NCBI RefSeq assembly: GCF_019649055.1
Contig: NW_026570272.1
Span: forward strand, 62,001-126,000
Origin: Paramacrobiotus metropolitanus
Lineage: Eukaryota > Tardigrada > Eutardigrada > Parachela > Macrobiotidae
Length of the DNA stretch: 64,000 nt
Direction: 5' to 3'
In this document: piece by piece, positions 44,033 to 54,878 of the stretch
Numbering within the stretch: the stretch's first letter is position 1
How the letters are laid out: the number at the start of each line of letters is the position of its first letter
Notes under the pieces: generated by a model
Database searches by the model: none
Told to the model about the DNA's origin: nothing
The model's input: only the letters and a program-made list of their open reading frames with translations
Translations under genes and position numbers: made by a program

Positions 44033-46465
44033 TCAATGTTTCACGCCTTCCTGCAGGAACGCCGCCGTCAGCGTGGTCAGCTGTGTGGCGTCCAGTTGGG
44101 CGAGGGTGGACGCCGTCCATACTCGACCGCGGTAGGGCGTGGCGGGACGGGGATCCGCGCTCTGGTAATCGTGGAGGCCCTGCAGGCAGCAAGTCGTTAT
44201 TGCCGGTTATGAAGCTCTAGGGTAGCTTCTGGTTAGCCAACCAACTGAACCAACTGATTGAACCAGTGTTTTACCTGGCATGTGGTAACAGCCACCAAAG
44301 AACAATAACCGCAAGGACTAGTACACTAATCAATAATTACAATTTAAAGACTGATAGAATAGCCAGAGTCGCTCTTGGGCTAAAATGTAACGCACTAGTG
44401 TATGTGCTTTACTAACAGCCGCACTAGAACGCTGCTTTGGAAAAGCAGTAGCACCCGCGCTTCTCCAATTAAATCCCGAATTTTACGGTCAATAAAATGC
44501 CAGAAGTTTCCTTAAAGCGGGGCCAAATACTGTACTCCCAGCGTACTGTAATAGTATAACTGTACTGCACTATACAGTACTGTAATTACTAATTACACTG
44601 AACCAAGTTCACAACGAACATCCAACCCATTACCTGCAAAATGGGCGTAATGTAGTGGGCGAGCGGGAACAGTAAGCGATTGGCGATCCACTTGGCAATG
44701 CCCGGCCGATCCAGCGGTTCCTCCAGAACCAGATGGCTCTCCAACAGCTCCCACAACTGCACGGTCAGCGCCGCCGACGACTGGACGCGGAAGGCGTACC
44801 GCGGGATAAATGCCGTCAGGGTGGCGTCGGAAAAACGGCACTTCTTCCACAGCATTTGCTCGCAACCGAGATCCACGGCCAACTGCACCGTGGACCCGAT
44901 CACGTCCCGGGGGCGGTCCAGGAGGGGTCCGCTAAGGTGGCAGTTGAACAGCACCAGCGTTGGCACGGGACGGCCGGGGCGGACGTGGTGGAGGGGGGCG
45001 ATCAGTTGGCGGCACTCGAACAAATCCAGCCGGCTCAGCATCAGCGTCTTGGTGTGGCTGCTCAGGCATTTCAGCACACAGGCTACCACCCAGTACATGC
45101 CGTCCTCGCAGAAGTCCATCGCTGGGTAATCGCCATCCGCGCAGTTGCCGGACACGCGCACGTCGGGGAAGTAGGCTTCCGTGGTGAGAATGATGTTCCA
45201 CAGTGGGCAGACACGTCGACAACGGACGCGCCCGATGGAGTCCAGGGAGCGGAAAATCTCCGCCAGCACTTCCACGGGTAACGGGAATCCCTGTGCCTCG
45301 CTGCCGGATATCTTGCGCTTTCTACTGGTTCGTGAAACGCTGCTAATCGTTAAGGGGCCCGACCACCGCGGGGTGTCGCTGCGTTTTTTCGCTAGTTTGC
45401 AGATTGATACCTGTAATAAGCGGCCATTTATTTATCAGCAAATAAGGTTTCGCATAGAATACACTCAATGCAGATTTATTGGGTAGGTATTTTAGCGCGA
45501 AGGTTGGCGCTACGAACACTGCCACTACACTACGTCTATCACAATGACAAATTCAGCCCTCTCAAGATTTAAGATAAGTGATTATAAAGCAAAACCGCTA
45601 CTAAAAATTCCATAATTAATTCATATCGATAATTAATTTAGAATTTTGGATGGATATTTGGCATGAATCTGACACTTGTGCAATGTGCAGGGCAAATGCA
45701 TAAAGAGCGCAACAAGTGTGGCGTGGTGCGCCGTAGTATGGCGTTTGGCTGAACACCCGTATTTGTAAATACTTTTTTGTCACCGTGTTGATGCGATAGA
45801 AATTACGGGACAAGTTCTGCAGGTAGCGCGTGTAGTAAGTAATACTCTGTGTGCAAACGTACCAGCAGCTCCATCGTGAGCAGCAGTTCATCCACACGCT
45901 GGAAATAGGTGAGGGTGTCCCCCAGCAGCGAGATGAAGGCAGCCTTCCCCACGCGGACCAGCTCCGCTTTGAATTTCTTCACGACCCACGCTGGCTGCTT
46001 CGACAAACCAGGAGTGGGCATCCGGCAAGAACGAATCATAAAATCACCCCTTCGCATGGGTCTCAGCTTGGATTTCCATCCCGCGGACCGTGGGCGCACC
46101 TGGGCCAAGGGCAGCAGCTCCTTGACATTCCCTTTCGGGAGACGCACTTCCACGTATTCCGCATACTCGTACAGGAAGCCTTCAATGGGGATCACGCGTC
46201 CCGGGTACCAGATCCAGGCGGCGTCGGGATGGCGACGCAGGAGGACCTGTACGTTCGTCATGGAGCGTTCAGCGTTCTCTTTGCACTGGAAGACGCGTCC
46301 GTATTCGATTAACTGCGCGCGCTGTGTGGGACATTCGAAGTCGATGAGCAGTGCTTTCTCGGCCACGTTGATGACGCGGCCGTGCTGCAGCTGGCCGTTA
46401 ACGAGAACATCCACGGCGTTCCACTCGTGAACGGCGTCCTCGTCGTCGCCGCCGTAAATAAGCAT
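44033..46465 (-). CDS. Gene H: WNAVDV-module / F-box protein, intact
   Basis: Exons 46465-45863, 45410-44634 and 44179-44033, phase 0, 508 residues. Exon 1: AVHEWNAVDVLVNGQLQHGR, VINVAEKALLIDFECPTQRA, WIWYPGRVIPIEG, LLPLAQVRPRS. Exon 2: VSICKLAKKRSDTP, SRKRKISGS, F-box PVEVLAEIFRSLDSIGRVRC; acceptor TTACAG, donor GCAG|GTAATG. Exon 3: YQSADPRPATPYRGRVW..LTTLTAAFL. The frame stays open upstream of the chosen ATG, with similar wording in J, so an N-terminal extension is possible. Closest relative is J (53.5-56.8 kb). Confidence 0.85.
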
Positions 46466-46959
46466 TTCGCAGATTATGAAATCGTGATCACAACCTAGAG
46501 AATAATTTTGGCTGCGGCCCGTAATGCCATCCACCAGCGCATTGCATGCAACGTAGCAGATTGTTTTGATATGGAAAATGAATACTGTTTTAAAACTAAC
46601 TTCTGAAAATGGAGACTGCTCACGGACTCCAGCAAAACTTTCAAGAAATTGGAAGAACACAAAAATGCGAATACGAGTAGCAAGTTAGCAACTACTGCCA
46701 ACTAGCACGCTACGGCTGGCAGCCGAATAAACGTACCCGCCGCTATGGGCGGCAGTTGTGAACTTTCTCTTAGCGCTGCTTCCGCCAAATTCGTACATTT
46801 TCCGCCAATTGCACCCATTTAATTCCGCAGATTATGGATAATGGAACAGGTAAATTTTTCCAATGAGGCGTAAAATTATAGATAGATGACGGATCTAGAA
46901 CTTCGGGGGTCCCGGGTGCTGAACACATAACGCGGTATCATGGCCATCATGATCACATG

Positions 46960-48187
46960 CAGATCAATGATGCACGACTGCGATGCTTTCGTACTTTCGT
47001 GGCGTCCATATGAGGTGCGCCATGTAGAAGACCACGTCATCCGCGTAGTCACACGGATGGCCGAAACGGCAGTCGTAGAACACCAACGTTAACACGGCAA
47101 CACCCACCAACGGCAGCGATTAGGGTAGGATCCCTCGAATACTGCAAGAGCGCTTTTTGACGTGATCTGAGATAAGCATAATGTACATTGTACAAGCAAA
47201 TAATTTTAAAGACTTTTTGGAGGATCTGTTTTGTAAACAACCCGTCCCGCTGAGCAGCAGCATCCGGGTGTGGCTGCTCAGGCATTTCAGCAAACAAGCC
47301 ACCAGCCAGTACGTGCCGTCGTCGGGAAACGCTAGTCCGCGTTCCGTGCGAAGCTCACATCAGGGAAGTAGCTAGGTGTCGGTGGTGAGAAGAGTGTTCC
47401 ACAGTGGATGGACGCGACGACAGCGCACGCGTCCGATGGAGTCCAGCGACTGGAAGATCACCACCAACAGTTCACGCGGCAACCGCACGTCCGAACATCT
47501 AACAGCAAAACCGCGCTTGCAGTCATTCGGAGTGCGCGAAAGCGAATAGTTTTATTGTATGTACACCATTTTCGAAACCATGTACCCGGCCATTTTCCTA
47601 ATTAACAGCAAAGTAAAAGTACGAAGTTATGTGTTGTCCATGGATAGTCCATCTGACGCTGGAGATACTCGAGCATCTCACAGATACGTACAGCATTCCA
47701 ACGTCCGCGCATCTCTGCGCGAAACAAGTGCTCTTCGCGTGGCGATACCTCGCCTCCAGGGGTGACGGCCAGCGGACACGACGGCACAACGAAATCACCC
47801 GGCCCCACACACCGCTGCTGCACTCCGCACCCGCGGGGGTTGAGCGTGTCTGCTGCCAGGGCATCAGCTCTCTAACATTCCCCTGCGGCAGGGTGCACTG
47901 CCACGAATGCCGCATCACGATAGAGGGCGCCTTCAGTACTGGCGAGGCGTCCCGGGTGGCAAACGCAAGCGCGATCCGGGTGGCGGCGGAGCAGCACCTG
48001 CGCAGCCGGCAGCGGGTACTCCGCGTTCTCCTTGCAGTGCGATAAAGTGCGCCCGCTGACTGTCACACTGGAAATCGATGAGCTAGCCACCCTCCGTCGT
48101 GTTGATGACGTGGCCATGCTGTAGCCGCTCATCCTGGAGAACGTCCACGGCGTTCCATGCCGACACGTCGCCTGCGTAAAAATGCAT
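46960..48187 (-). pseudogene. Pseudogene L of the WNAVDV/F-box family
   Basis: Exon 1 begins MHFYAGDVSAWNAVDVLQDE at 48187, then has an in-frame stop after NTTEGG and a frameshift; later parts (VLLRRHPDRA, LMPWQQTRS) lie in other frames. The exon 2 remnant at 47240-47510 reads LPRELLVVIFQSLDSIGRVR then RCRRVHPLWN and stops. A further fragment at about 46960-47115 (VLTLVFYDCRFGHPCDYA) continues it after a break. No tail exon is seen. It pairs with pseudogene K. Confidence 0.75.
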
Positions 48188-48699
48188 TGTGGGATTTGGG
48201 CTTGACTCTTTAACTGTCGTTGGCACTTGGCAGTGCTCAAAAATGGATGAGATTTGTGACCAACGGCAGTCGCCAGGAAAAGGTCATTCGTACATCAAAC
48301 GGTGCGTTTGCGTGATACTACTTACAATGACTCAAATTTAAACGCCAAAAAACAACCGAAATCGTTTGCTCCGTCCCACCTTTTAGGGTGTATAATTATG
48401 AAATCTTATTTTACTAAAAGATTCAAATTTAGGTTTTTAGCCATAGAAAACGTACAGTTTCGCTATTCATCTGTTACGAGTGCTCAGCATCAGCAACTGC
48501 CGGTATACTATTGATCTGTCGTAATCTTATGTTGTTTACTTTTGTACCGACCAGACGTTGAAGTCCCGTTAATCGGGTTGTCTGCTCTTGATGTAATAAT
48601 AATAGATTTACACTGCTTAAAATGATTACGGCACTTTTTAATGATTAACCACATGGAATACAGGTTTTCAACAAAAAATTCGCACACAGCAAATCTACG

Positions 48700-49350
48700 G
48701 CACTTGCTTACCCAGCAGTGTCATGTCGAAAACTTGATAATATTATGATCATGTTGTGATCACACAACTGACGATCCCATTATACATGTGACCATGTCTA
48801 AGACCGATGTCTAAACAACCCGGAAGAGCCTCAAAGTATTCTCGTCTACCTTTAGATAAATTCGCTGTACTGTTGCACACTCGCGTACAGTCATTCTGTG
48901 CCATCAATGAAAATCGTCCATTACGTTACTGCAGCCATGGACTGCAGCCAGCCAGTTATTATTGCATGTTGATCTCCCGAATTGCCACGACCATTATATT
49001 TACAGTCTAGGCTTGAAATGTGCTCCAACTTGAACTGGCGTGTACAGACTCTGCCGTAAAGGCGGAGACACCGTCATACAACGGCACACGGACAAATCTT
49101 CTGAGCCTTCCGACAGAAACGGTACGAGTACATACAGGTTTAATTACAATCGCAGTGAAGCGATCTTGCTGTCGACACTTACATTTGTCCAAAGCTGCCC
49201 GTTCTATTTCTATAGTTTTCGTTTCCGCTCGTACGGGACGTTTAGTCCGACGTTCTAATAAATTTAGGTCGGCGATCTGGCCGCACAATGAACTGGTGTT
49301 TCTCGATTCTGGGTAATGGGTCATAATTGCTTCGTGACCTTGCATAAGAC
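48700..49350 (+). repeat. Interspersed repeat family R, copy 2, diverged
   Basis: Blocks such as CTGCCCGTTCTATTTCTA, CGTACGGGACG, GCGATCTGGCCGCACAATGAA and CTGGTGTTTCTCGATTCTGG match 62840-62990 and, inverted, 36190-36250. The segment 48.2-48.5 kb also matches 61.96-62.2 kb, so this belongs to the larger duplicated block. Confidence 0.6.
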
Positions 49351-49360
49351 AAACTGAACG

Positions 49361-50430
49361 ATGGCCGCTAAACTGAACGATGGTCTGGTGCGTGTCGGCC
49401 AGGTTATGGAAGAAAATATGCTGCATACAAACGAAAAGAATTGCCAAGCGATATACATTTGTTCCGACTACAATATGCAGCCGGATCCAGAAGTCGTCAT
49501 CAATGGGTCAGTTGTCGGCATAGCAAAATGTATACTTCTATGATATCTCGGCGTTGAGATCGATAACCACCTGAAATGGAATGATCAGTTCGGAAAGGTA
49601 AAACGTAAAGGGAATTTCGGCACTGCCATGATTAAGCGAGCACAACAAGGGCTCAGCATATCACAGCGCAAAGGTCATTAGCACGCCCGCTTCGGTTGCT
49701 ATATCGCACAGCAGTCGCCGGTATGGTCTGCAGCGTCTTCGGCTGAGCGCGACAAGCTAGTGACGGAGAGATCAGTACGATAGGAATAATTACCGCAATA
49801 ATCTATCCTACCGACCCACTCAACGACAGAGAATGAGCTAATAATCGCAATGTGGCATAACTAAGTCTACGAATCTAAGCGAAGCGAGAACTGCATCTCC
49901 GACGATATTTTAATTAGAAACTCCGAAACTGCCAAAACTCGTAATGAGAGAACTGATGATGTAAAATACTGCCACTCACGGACTTATATAGACACGGCGC
50001 ATCCGTGTAGAAGCAACCAAAAGTAAATCCGAACACAAAAGAGAAACGTCGAGAAAGTACAGCGAATAACAGAAAGTACGAGTAAAGCCGTCACTTTACG
50101 TACTACATCGCTACCGTATGCTATATCACGTCACTAGCCGGACTACAATGTGAAGCTCTGAAAACCATCACTGATTACAAGATGCCGGTTACTCCGGAAC
50201 TGTATCAGCAATCGGGTATTCCCCATATATTCGACCGATGGCGTAGAGCGATGCGGCGTGGCTGGACAAGATCTGGAGTAAGAATCACTTCTCGCTTCCC
50301 GCCTACCTCCTGGACTTGATCAAAGTGAAAGCGAACACCATGCACTACAATTTACGAAAACCGGGAAATGATGCGCAGCACGGGCAACGAAAGTTATTGA
50401 AGAGTCGACTATGTTAACAGCTTAACTGCT
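49361..50430 (+). pseudogene. LINE RT C-terminal fragment, split by a solo LTR
   Basis: First part (49361-49760): NEKNCQAIYICSD, INGSVVGIAK and YLGVEIDNHLKWND, the RT thumb region of Jockey/CR1-like LINEs, with a stop inside. After the solo LTR (49761-50133) the frame resumes with LAGLQCEALKTITDYKMP and YQQSGIP, the usual next motif. Removing the LTR and one copy of CTAG makes the two parts continuous. Confidence 0.65.
49761..50133. mobile_element. Solo LTR, copy 1 (373 bp), 4-bp target duplication CTAG
   Basis: Begins TGACGGAGAGATCAG and ends CACGTCA. CTAG lies directly on both sides. Similar over its full length to 53779-54155. A TATA-like CTTATATAGACACGG is inside. No internal coding part remains, so it is a recombined solo LTR inside a LINE fragment. 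Confidence 0.85.
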
Positions 50431-50529
50431 GTTACCAACAGACTGGAAGCAGTATGTAACAGCAGTTATGCACTTGGGGTTGGGGGTGATAATTGGCCAA
50501 CATTTAAAATGAGCCGAACATTGTAATAA

Positions 50530-51090
50530 GGTCCACAAAAGTGTCAGTCAAGGAATCGCTCTCATAAATCGTGCAAAAGACGGCCTGTGCAATTCCCAAC
50601 ACATCGGACTTTTTTACGCATTTGTCCAGTCTCATCTGGACTACTGTTCTACTGTGTGCAACGGCGGGTCTGTGTCCTTTCGTGAGAAATTAGCTGCTGC
50701 ACACCGAAATGCTGTTCGGGCGATCGCGAATTACCCGAGAACACCAGTGAAAAACGCTAATGAATCAGTTCGGAATCCTCCCGCTGTTCACCAGATGGAA
50801 GCACCAGGAAGCCACCTGGCTATATAAAATCTGGCATCCTACGACATTCCATGTCCCGACGTACATCGCGGAAATGATTGTGTTGGAGGAGCAAAAGAAG
50901 CCGTACAGCTTGCGACACGTAACCCGCCCAACCATCAAAACACATGCGGCGCCGAAAACTGGAGAAGCAGCGCTCGCATGTAGACTACATAAGCTGCTGA
51001 ATAAAATTTGCTCCTGTAGTAGTGATGTGTTGAACTTACGTTCTCTAACTTGTTTTAAGGATCAGCCATCCCATGCTAGACTGTCAACCT
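50530..51090 (+). pseudogene. Second LINE RT C-terminal fragment
   Basis: Plus-strand frames read SHLDYCSTVCNGG and EKLAAAHRNAVRAIANYP, the C-terminal RT motif of Jockey/CR1-like LINEs, and then an open frame at 50760-51092. It repeats the same region as the preceding fragment, so it is a separate truncated copy. Confidence 0.55.
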
Positions 51091-51485
51091 AGCCGGATAC
51101 GGGCTACCTGCTCTGATTGCGATTAAATTAAATTAATTAAATGGAAATGCGGTTAATGCGTCTTCTTGATACAAATTCTTACTCTTCCAATTAACGCAAG
51201 TTCTATACCTGCCTAAGCATGTAACTTCCTACTCAAATCTGTTGATCTGTCCTCAGTATTTACATCAGCGCTTCGACCAGCCTTGCAGTCCCCTTGGGCT
51301 TGTCTGCTCTTGTGCCGTAACAATACAGTTATCAAAATCATAACAACAGACGCAGCCACAGCAGCACATTAACTATTGACATCGAATTGAAGTGTGTTGA
51401 TACTGTTCCCGTATTTGAAAGAAGTCTCGGATTACAGCGTAACCGGTCCAAGAATGCAGTGCCTGTTACACTTCCATGAGCGTGA

Positions 51486-52929
51486 TCACTCATCCATGCT
51501 TTCCTGCAGAAAAGCCGCGGTCAACATGGTCAGCGTCGCGACATCCAACTGTTCGAAATCGGATTCGGTCCACTGGCGACCGCGGTAGTGCATGGATGGA
51601 CGCGGATCCGCACTCTGGTAATCGCGGAGACCCTACATGAAAGCGACAGTCAAAGCTCGTTCCGTCCCATTGTAGCTGATCCAGGCTTCAAGCTTAACCA
51701 AGTCATATTGAACATTTTACCACCAAAATCGTAGGTACGTTACGGCTGCGCTGCTGGCAGTCCGCGATCCAGCGCGCGATGGCCGGCCGATCCAGAGGCT
51801 TCTTCAGAACCAGATGACTCTCCAACAGATCCCACAGCGCCAACTGCATCTGCTCTTTCGACTGGCCGCTGAAAACGTGCTTCGGGACCAGCGCCTTCAG
51901 CGTACCAATAGTGAAGCGGCAATTCAGCCACACCATCTTCTCACACCGATAATCCACGGCCAGATCGGCCACAGACTCGATAACCTCCTGGATACTGTCA
52001 AACGGTTCGTTCACATAGCAGTCGTACAACACCAGCGCCGGCCGGCGGCGGTCGGGACGAACGTGATTGATGGGAGTGATCAGGTCTCGGCACTCGAACA
52101 ATTCCATGTGGCTTAGAACCAGCATCCTGCTGCGATTATTCAAGCATTTCAACACGCACGCCACCACCCAGTACCGGCCGTCCTCCGCGAAATCCGCCGC
52201 GCCGTAACCGGCATTCGCGTCTCCGGACACGCGCACATCGGCGAAGTAGCCTTCCGTCGTGACCATCATGTTCCACGCTGCGCAGACACGGCGACAACGG
52301 ACGCGTCCGATGGAGTCCAGGGTTTGGAAGACCTCCACCAACAGTTCCGCCGGAAGCGGAAAACTTTCCCCATTACTGTCGGACATTTTTCGCTTTCTAT
52401 TGGTTCCCTATCCCTGGCTGATCACTGTTTCACTGATTTTATTTACAATCTCACGTTCCCTGAAATTTCTTTAAATAAATTTTGAACAGATTCCATGGTA
52501 TCTTTCCACCACTCAAAACTAAGTAATCTAAAGTTTTTTCTTGCAATTCGAATCGTTTCAAACGCGCTTCAGGTGGTTTCACAATTTCAAATACACTTCG
52601 AACGCTCCCTCATTTGATAGTGATATGTTTTAATTTGAAGCTTGAAATGTGAAATGTTTGAAGTTATAATGCAACGGCGTAAAGGGGGGGGGGGGGTGTC
52701 AACCGGCAAATTTTCGACGTTTGCCTCCCCCTCCAAAAACCGATTGCCCTGCAGGCCCTATTTTTATCAGCAAAAAATTTCTCCGCTTCGTGTCAAGCAG
52801 GATTTTCTTCGTCATTATATAAAAATAAGCAGGATGTAAAGTGGGGCTGCGAAGAGTACTCACCAGTCGGTCCGTGTTGAGTGGCGTGTAATCCGCCAGC
52901 TGGAGATATGTCAGGGCCTCAACTGGCCT
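51486..52929 (-). pseudogene. Gene I: WNAVDV/F-box family member with exon 1 nearly deleted
   Basis: Exon 2 (about 52407-51721) is open, with NRKRKMSD, LPAELLVEVFQTLDSIGRVR and RCRRVCAAWN, ending ILV before GTAAAA; the KLAR segment at its start is missing. Exon 3 (51632-51486) is intact: YQSADPRPSMHYRGRQW..LTMLTAAFL. Of exon 1 only the last 22 codons (EALTYLQLADYTPLNTDRL, donor GTGAGT at 52863) remain at 52929-52864. Translation from the exon 2 ATG (52386) would give an F-box-only protein of about 270 residues. It may be a pseudogene or a shortened functional form. Confidence 0.7.
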
Positions 52930-53778
52930 CAACGTATCCAACTTTATCATAAAAAACAGAGCCGCACCGAGCGTCAACTGGCTCTTTCGGTCGAAAAAGG
53001 TTCGGTTTACAACTTACATACTTAGTAATTCACAGCGTCGATGAGAGCAAATTTAGATCAAATCTTCTCTGTCATTTGGCCGCCCCTTCCGATTGATGCT
53101 TATTAAGTGACTGTTTCCGAATTTAATGTAAACTGTTGGTGAAGAAAGTAATTAATAAAAAAGTATTTCACTATCAGATGACAGAGTTTCACAGTTTAAT
53201 GTTTCTTCTTACGCAGCGACCAAACGCCGGCTTCTTAGTACAGTGACTACAGTCTCAGTCAGTCTGTATATGGTTGATACTCCTGACCCTAGGCAATCAC
53301 CCTAAACGCAACAGCCACCATCAGCACGCTGATAAATTACTAATCCACTCCAATACGTAGCCGCTTCCTATCCACATTTCTTGACATTTACTGGAGCACA
53401 GCTTTGTCTATAAGTGCTTTATGTCGGGAAACTAAACTCGCAAATTCTGCCAGCATTCCGTTGCATTACGATCAGACTTGTACAGGTCAGCAAGAAAAAA
53501 GAGGGATCAGTCTGCCATGCGTTCTTTGAGAAACGCCGCCGTTAGGGTGGTCAGTTGGGCGACTTCCAGTTGGGCTAGGCTGGACGCCGTCCACAGTCGC
53601 CCGCGGTAGGGCGTGGCGGGACGGGGATCCGCGCTCTGATAATCCCGGAGGCCCTGCAGGCAGCACCTGGGCGGTTAGTGTTGAGTATGGTAACAACAAC
53701 TACGTACTTAAAAGAGCCGTTGTATTTCTTTTAACAGCAACTCGACTAAACAACCTGGCTGCTGGAGAAAAGCAGTAG

Positions 53779-54155
53779 TGACGGAGAGATCAGTACGATA
53801 GGAATAATTACCGTAAATAGAATCTATCCTACCGACCTAACTCAACGACAGAGAATGAGCTGGTACCTCAATGTGGCATAGCTAAGTCTACGAATCTACG
53901 CGAAGCGAGAACTGCATCTCCGACGATATTTTAATTAATAACTCCGATCACTGCCAAACTCGTAATGAGAGAACTGGTGATGTAAAAACTGCCCTCACGG
54001 ACTTATATAGACACGGCGCATCCGTGTAGAAACGAAACCAAAAGTTGACCCGAACACAAAAGAGAATAATCGAGAATGTACAGCGAATAATGGAAAGTAC
54101 GATAAAGCCGTCACTTTACGTACGCACCGCTACTGTAAGCTGCTATATTCCGTCA
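53779..54155. mobile_element. Solo LTR, copy 2 (377 bp), 4-bp target duplication GTAG
   Basis: Begins TGACGGAGAGATCAG and ends ATATTCCGTCA, with GTAG on both sides. Homologous to 49761-50133 with scattered small indels. It lies in intron 2 of gene J. Confidence 0.85.
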
Positions 54156-54371
54156 GTAGAATGCGTTTGTCCAGTTGAATACTGAATTTTACGGCCAATG
54201 AACTGCAACACTTCACTCAGAGCGGGGACAAACACTCAACCACTTAAAGACAGAAAAGGGACTGATTTCCAAAAACGAATGAAGCACCTAATTTTCACAA
54301 CACACAACGTAATCATTTCTCTAGTCAGTCAGTTTATTGTTACACATACACCACACCTATGTAGTATGCAC

Positions 54372-54878
54372 CAGACTTGGCCCATTTTCGCTTTTCCCAC
54401 TTTCATCCCACCCCCACCTTCACAGTTTAATTCCCAGCCCAGCCCACCTCCGGCTACTCAAATTTTCAGCCCATCTCACCTTTTCGATCTCATCTTCATC
54501 CCCATTTTTTTACAGGCTCAACGCCGCTACTTTTGCAAGTTTTCCGCATGGGACAGAATTGCCGGGCAAAAAACAATTTCGGTTTTCAAGAGAATATGCT
54601 CACTTATTGATCAAATCCGCGCGGAGCGCGGAAAATTTTTGTTTTTGGAGCTCGAATGGTGCATTTTTACATGCTCCAAGCGTGGAAAACACATGAAAAT
54701 ATCAACATTTTTTATTTTTATTTGTTTTCTTGGTCCCATCCCATCTTTCAACAATCCCAGCCCATCTCACCTCATCTGCGGCTTTTTCCCACCTCATCCC
54801 CATTTTCACCTAAAAGATGAGATGGGCTGGGAAAAATGGGGAAAATTTTCACCTCACCCAAAAGATGGGCCAAGTCTG
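54372..54878. mobile_element. hAT-type MITE (507 bp) with 8-bp target duplication
   Basis: Ends CAGACTTGGCCCAT and ATGGGCCAAGTCTG, flanked by exact GTATGCAC at 54364-54371 and 54879-54886. The interior has repeated CAGCCCATCTCACC units and no transposase; the long plus-strand ORF 54198-54917 over it is not a gene. It lies in intron 2 of gene J. Confidence 0.88.

Noticed and set aside
47240-47510. Pseudogene L exon 2 as a working short F-box protein
   Set aside because: It meets stops soon after the LTTDT segment, and the frame upstream is broken; it fits a pseudogene better.
52684-52698. Run of G residues
   Set aside because: A simple homopolymer with no context suggesting function; length may also be a sequencing artefact.
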